DNA of 64,000 nt from an uncultured Clostridia bacterium (GTDB lineage Bacteria; Bacillota; Clostridia; UBA1381). A program made the position numbers and the translations under genes. The notes under the pieces are model-generated. The model made no database searches. It had not been told where the DNA came from and was given only the letters and a program-made list of their open reading frames with translations. Positions 61,323-64,000 of this stretch are shown in pieces (the stretch's first letter is position 1; each line of letters begins with the position of its first letter). The stretch covers positions 1 to 64,000 of the forward strand of contig CAKSOE010000009.1 of assembly GCA_934476675.1 (NCBI GenBank). Reading direction: 5' to 3'.

Positions 61323-63359
61323 ATGAAAGAGGATAAAGATATACGCTATCTGAAAGGCGTCGGTGAAAAGCGGGCGGAGCTTTTCAACAAAAAGGGTATA
61401 TACACTGTTTCGGATTTACTCTATTTTTTTCCGCGTGCTTATGAGGACAGAAGCAGGATTAAAAGCATAGACGAGTGCGAAAACGGCGAAAGCGTATGTG
61501 TAAAAGTTAAAGTATATTCGCCTGTTACGGAGCGGCGTTTTCGCCGTAACATGGCTATATACAATATGACCGTAACGGATGATTCGGGCGTTATGAATAT
61601 TGTGTGGTATAATAATCGGTACGTAAAGGACGCATTTCATATCGGTGAGGAGTACATTATGTACGGCAAAGTGAGCTTTAACCGATTTAAAGCGGAAATG
61701 GTAAATCCCGTATTTGAAAAAGCCGGAAACGGCAAATTCACCGGAAAAATTGTGCCGCTTTATCCTCTGACGGGAGGACTTAACCAAAAGAATGTGCAGT
61801 CGGCTATGGCGCTTGCGCTTGACGCGGCAGGAACAATGGAGGAATATATCCCCGATTCAATACGTGAAAAATACGGACTGGCGGAAATTAATTTTGCGAT
61901 GCGGAGCATTCATTTTCCGGCAAGTTTTGAAGATTACAGTATGGCGCGGCGCAGATTTGTATTTGAAGAACTGCTTGTTCTGCAATTGGCGCTGATGTCG
62001 AGAAAACGGAGCAATACAGCGGCAGACGGATTTATTTTCAAGAATGCCGCTTGTGTGAGCAGTTTTACATCGTCTTTGCCGTTTTCACTCACAAATGCGC
62101 AGAAGCGTACTGTTGCAGAGATAATAAGCGATTGTACAAGCGGAAAAATGATGAATCGGCTTGTTCAGGGAGACGTGGGCAGCGGAAAAACAGCTGTTGC
62201 GGCGGCGGCGATATACATGGCGGTGAAAAACGGGTACCAGGCGGCGATGATGGCGCCGACGGAAATCCTTGCAAAACAGCACGCCGAAACTCTGGAAAGC
62301 TTTTTTAAAGGCAGCGGAATAAATGTGGCGCTGCTTACGGGAAGTATGAGCGCGGCTGAAAAACGCGCGGCTTATAAAAAGCTTTCAAGCGGTGAGGCGG
62401 ACGTGGCGGTTGGAACTCATGCGCTGATACAGGAAAAAACGGAATTTAAAAAGCTTGCGCTTGCCGTAGCGGATGAACAGCACCGTTTTGGTGTGGAGCA
62501 GAGGGCAAAGCTTGCGGCAAAGGGCATGAATCCGCATATGCTGATTATGTCTGCAACACCTATTCCGCGCACGCTGGCGCTGATACTGTACGGCGACTTG
62601 AATGTTTCGGTAATAGATGAGCTGCCGCCCGGGCGCAAAGAGGTAAAAACGTATGCCGTGGGCGAAAATATGCGAAAACGCATTATGGCTTTTATCGAAA
62701 AAAATGTCAAGGAGGGTACACAGGCGTATGTTGTGTGTCCGTTGGTTGAAGAAACGGAAAAAAGCGATTTAAAGAATGCGGAGGAACTGTCGGAAAAATT
62801 AAGCGGCATATTTCCCGAATTTAATATCGGTCTGGTTCACGGAAAAATGAAACCTAAAATTAAGGAAGAAATCATGGAGCAATTTGTTTCGGGCGAAATT
62901 GATATTCTTGTTTCCACGACCGTTATTGAGGTGGGTGTGAACGTGCCGAATGCCAATTTAATGGTTATAGAAAATGCCGAGCGTTTCGGACTTTCGCAGC
63001 TGCATCAGCTGCGCGGCCGCGTGGGACGCGGCAAAAAACAGGCGTATTGCGTGCTCTTTTGCCATGGTAGTAATCAGGTTACGAAAAAGAGAATGGAAAC
63101 CATGTGCATATCAAATGACGGATTTTATATAAGCGAGCAGGATTTAAAGCTGCGCGGTCCGGGCGACTTCTTCGGCACACGTCAGCACGGCTTGCCGGAA
63201 ATGAAAATTGCAAATCTGTTTGAAGATCAGGATATTCTGGCGGAGGTGCAGTCGGCGGTACGGGATATTAACGCAGCGGGCGGACTTGATAATCCCCAAT
63301 ATGCACTTTTAAAACAACGCTGCCGCAGACTGGCATCGGAGGAAATAGCGCTTAACTGA
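61323..63359 (+). CDS. recG: ATP-dependent DNA helicase RecG
   Basis: RecG reverses stalled replication forks and migrates Holliday junctions. The 678-residue protein has the N-terminal wedge domain (YLKGVGEKRAELFNKKGIYT and the OB-fold), then helicase motifs in order: GDVGSGKTAVAAAAIYMA, MAPTEILAKQHAE, VADEQHRFGVEQR, MSATPIPRTLAL, and VSTTVIEVGVNVPNA followed by HQLRGRVGRGKKQAYC. The C-terminal motif GPGDFFGTRQHGLPEMKIAN is present. Length is normal. I start it at the ATG at 61323 after GGAAAGG; the longer open frame runs through the hairpin upstream. Confidence 0.97.
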   Translation: MKEDKDIRYLKGVGEKRAELFNKKGIYTVSDLLYFFPRAYEDRSRIKSIDECENGESVCVKVKVYSPVTERRFRRNMAIYNMTVTDDSGVMNIVWYNNRYVKDAFHIGEEYIMYGKVSFNRFKAEMVNPVFEKAGNGKFTGKIVPLYPLTGGLNQKNVQSAMALALDAAGTMEEYIPDSIREKYGLAEINFAMRSIHFPASFEDYSMARRRFVFEELLVLQLALMSRKRSNTAADGFIFKNAACVSSFTSSLPFSLTNAQKRTVAEIISDCTSGKMMNRLVQGDVGSGKTAVAAAAIYMAVKNGYQAAMMAPTEILAKQHAETLESFFKGSGINVALLTGSMSAAEKRAAYKKLSSGEADVAVGTHALIQEKTEFKKLALAVADEQHRFGVEQRAKLAAKGMNPHMLIMSATPIPRTLALILYGDLNVSVIDELPPGRKEVKTYAVGENMRKRIMAFIEKNVKEGTQAYVVCPLVEETEKSDLKNAEELSEKLSGIFPEFNIGLVHGKMKPKIKEEIMEQFVSGEIDILVSTTVIEVGVNVPNANLMVIENAERFGLSQLHQLRGRVGRGKKQAYCVLFCHGSNQVTKKRMETMCISNDGFYISEQDLKLRGPGDFFGTRQHGLPEMKIANLFEDQDILAEVQSAVRDINAAGGLDNPQYALLKQRCRRLASEEIALN

Positions 63360-63475
63360 TTTTTTTGGAATAAATTACATTTAATAATTTTTAACAATCG
63401 GGATAAATTAAATACAGGTAAAGCGGGAAAACAACGCTGACCGTAGATTAATTATTCTGAAAGGAAGTTATTAAA

Positions 63476-63649
63476 ATGTCAAAAAGCAAAAAGGCAGCTC
63501 TTGAGCAGTTCAAAATGGAAGCCGCACAGGAAGTCGGCGTAACGATGGGCAGCAGCTATAACGGCGACCTTACCGCTAAGCAGGCAGGCTCAATCGGCGG
63601 CAGAATGGTAAAGAAAATGGTTGAAGAATTTGAAAAGAACCATAAGTAA
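63476..63649 (+). CDS. Alpha/beta-type small acid-soluble spore protein
   Basis: The 57-residue product coats spore DNA and protects it against UV. It has the family's pattern: LEQFKMEAAQEVGV in the first helix, YNGDLTAKQAGSIGGRMVKK in the second, and a short lysine-rich tail. AAAGGAAG is nine bases before the ATG. It is followed by a terminator shared with the convergent spoIIID gene. It shows that the organism belongs to an endospore-forming lineage. Expression is expected in the forespore under sigma-G; I could not place a convincing sigma-G promoter. Confidence 0.92.
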   Translation: MSKSKKAALEQFKMEAAQEVGVTMGSSYNGDLTAKQAGSIGGRMVKKMVEEFEKNHK

Positions 63650-63664
63650 AGTGCATAACGTATA

Positions 63665-63712
63665 AAACACATCCGACGGGGGTACAAAATACCGCGTCGG
63701 GTGTGTTTTATT
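63665..63712. terminator. Bidirectional terminator between SASP and spoIIID
   Basis: A stem of 14 pairs (AAACACATCCGACG at 63665-63678 with CGTCGGGTGTGTTT at 63695-63708, one G-T pair) is followed by TATTTT on the plus strand. It separates the two convergent genes. Confidence 0.85.
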
Positions 63713-63718
63713 TTACGT

Positions 63719-63988
63719 TTATTTATTTTCGGTGAGCAAAGACTTTGATCTATACTTCGCCTGCGTCGCAAGACCGCCGCGGATATGTCTTTCCGCCTTG
63801 TTCACTTCAAGCACCTTTTGTACATCACGGTACAGCGACGGGTTTATTTTTGCCAGGCGTTCATGTACGTCTTTATGTACGGTAGACTTGGAAACATTAA
63901 ACACCTTTGCGGCGCTTCTTACCGTAGCATTGTTATCGATTATGTACTGTGCAAGCTCGGCAGCGCGCTGCTCAATATAGTCTTTCAT
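63719..63988 (-). CDS. spoIIID: Sporulation transcription factor SpoIIID
   Basis: SpoIIID is the mother-cell regulator that works with sigma-E and sigma-K. The 89-residue protein has the helix-turn-helix TVRSAAKVFNVSKSTVHKDV followed by HERLAKINPSLYRDVQKVLE, VNKAERHIRGGLATQAKYR and a short basic tail, which matches the family throughout. GGAGG lies seven bases before the ATG at 63988, at the window edge. Together with the SASP gene it supports sporulation capacity. Confidence 0.96.
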   Translation of the reverse strand: MKDYIEQRAAELAQYIIDNNATVRSAAKVFNVSKSTVHKDVHERLAKINPSLYRDVQKVLEVNKAERHIRGGLATQAKYRSKSLLTENK

Positions 63989-64000
63989 TATCTTACCTCC

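Noticed and set aside
1..64000. CRISPR arrays, rRNA and tRNA genes
   Set aside because: I saw no regularly spaced repeats, no rRNA signature and no convincing cloverleaf; a tRNA scan would settle the last point.

Overview
The window reads as a stretch of a low-to-mid GC, anaerobic, endospore-forming Clostridia chromosome, probably a gut polysaccharide degrader. Evidence for this: a small acid-soluble spore protein gene (63476-63649) and spoIIID (63719-63988) at the right end, a reverse-rubrerythrin with a Fur/PerR-type regulator, yloU-yloV-recG in the usual Firmicutes order, strong AGGAGG ribosome sites, and S-layer-homology (SLH) anchored enzymes. The genus is a guess; an Oscillospiraceae or Monoglobus-like lineage would fit the SLH-anchored carbohydrate enzymes.

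Layout. 1-2940 is a decayed accessory region: a small sigma-70-like gene, several hairpins, and a multiply frameshifted surface-protein pseudogene. 3061-41533 is a large polysaccharide-utilisation locus. It holds secreted or surface proteins with Ig-like and LamG-like modules (3061, 22543), a clan GH-A hydrolase that lies in frame behind a TGA stop (5287), a GH106-like enzyme (8282), a GH88 unsaturated uronyl hydrolase (10954, minus strand), two lipoprotein sugar-binding proteins (12392, 29373), a membrane-bound AraC regulator (13923), two very large heparinase II/III-type lyases (16401 with SLH anchors, 34279 without), a GH20-like hexosaminidase (24870), an SLH protein of unknown role (26702), one pair of LplB/YtcP-type permeases (30992, 31973), a YgjV protein fused by deletion to a broken N-acylglucosamine 2-epimerase, and a ROK repressor (40364, minus strand). 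41722-47889 is a seven-gene run: YitT, then a DegT-type aminotransferase, a Gfo/Idh/MocA oxidoreductase, a PIG-L deacetylase, a NagB-like isomerase, a LamG/DUF1080-like protein and a CBM9-like protein, closed by a strong terminator. 47973-49836 is a scar of gene remnants (AraC tail, tyrosine recombinase tail, SLH tail) around a GrpB-family gene. 49976-63988 is housekeeping: rubrerythrin, Fur, glmS, phosphoesterases, an MBL lipoprotein, a GGDEF/EAL protein, a methyltransferase, a bactofilin-like membrane protein, yloU, yloV, recG, SASP and spoIIID.

How it may work together (inference): the lyases cut a uronate-containing polymer at the cell surface by beta-elimination, the binding proteins and permeases import the oligosaccharides (no ATPase is encoded here, so a shared MsmX-type ATPase is needed), GH88 removes the unsaturated uronic acid, GH20 and GH106-like enzymes trim the rest, and the 42577-47889 module processes the released (possibly amino or acetylamino) sugars. 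Lyase plus GH88 plus GH20-like enzyme plus PIG-L and NagB-like enzymes suggests a glycosaminoglycan-like substrate, but the substrate cannot be read from sequence alone. A palindrome over the back-to-back promoters of the ROK repressor and yitT recurs as two overlapping copies before the first gene of the locus and as a weaker copy before the SLH lyase, which suggests ROK control of the whole locus.
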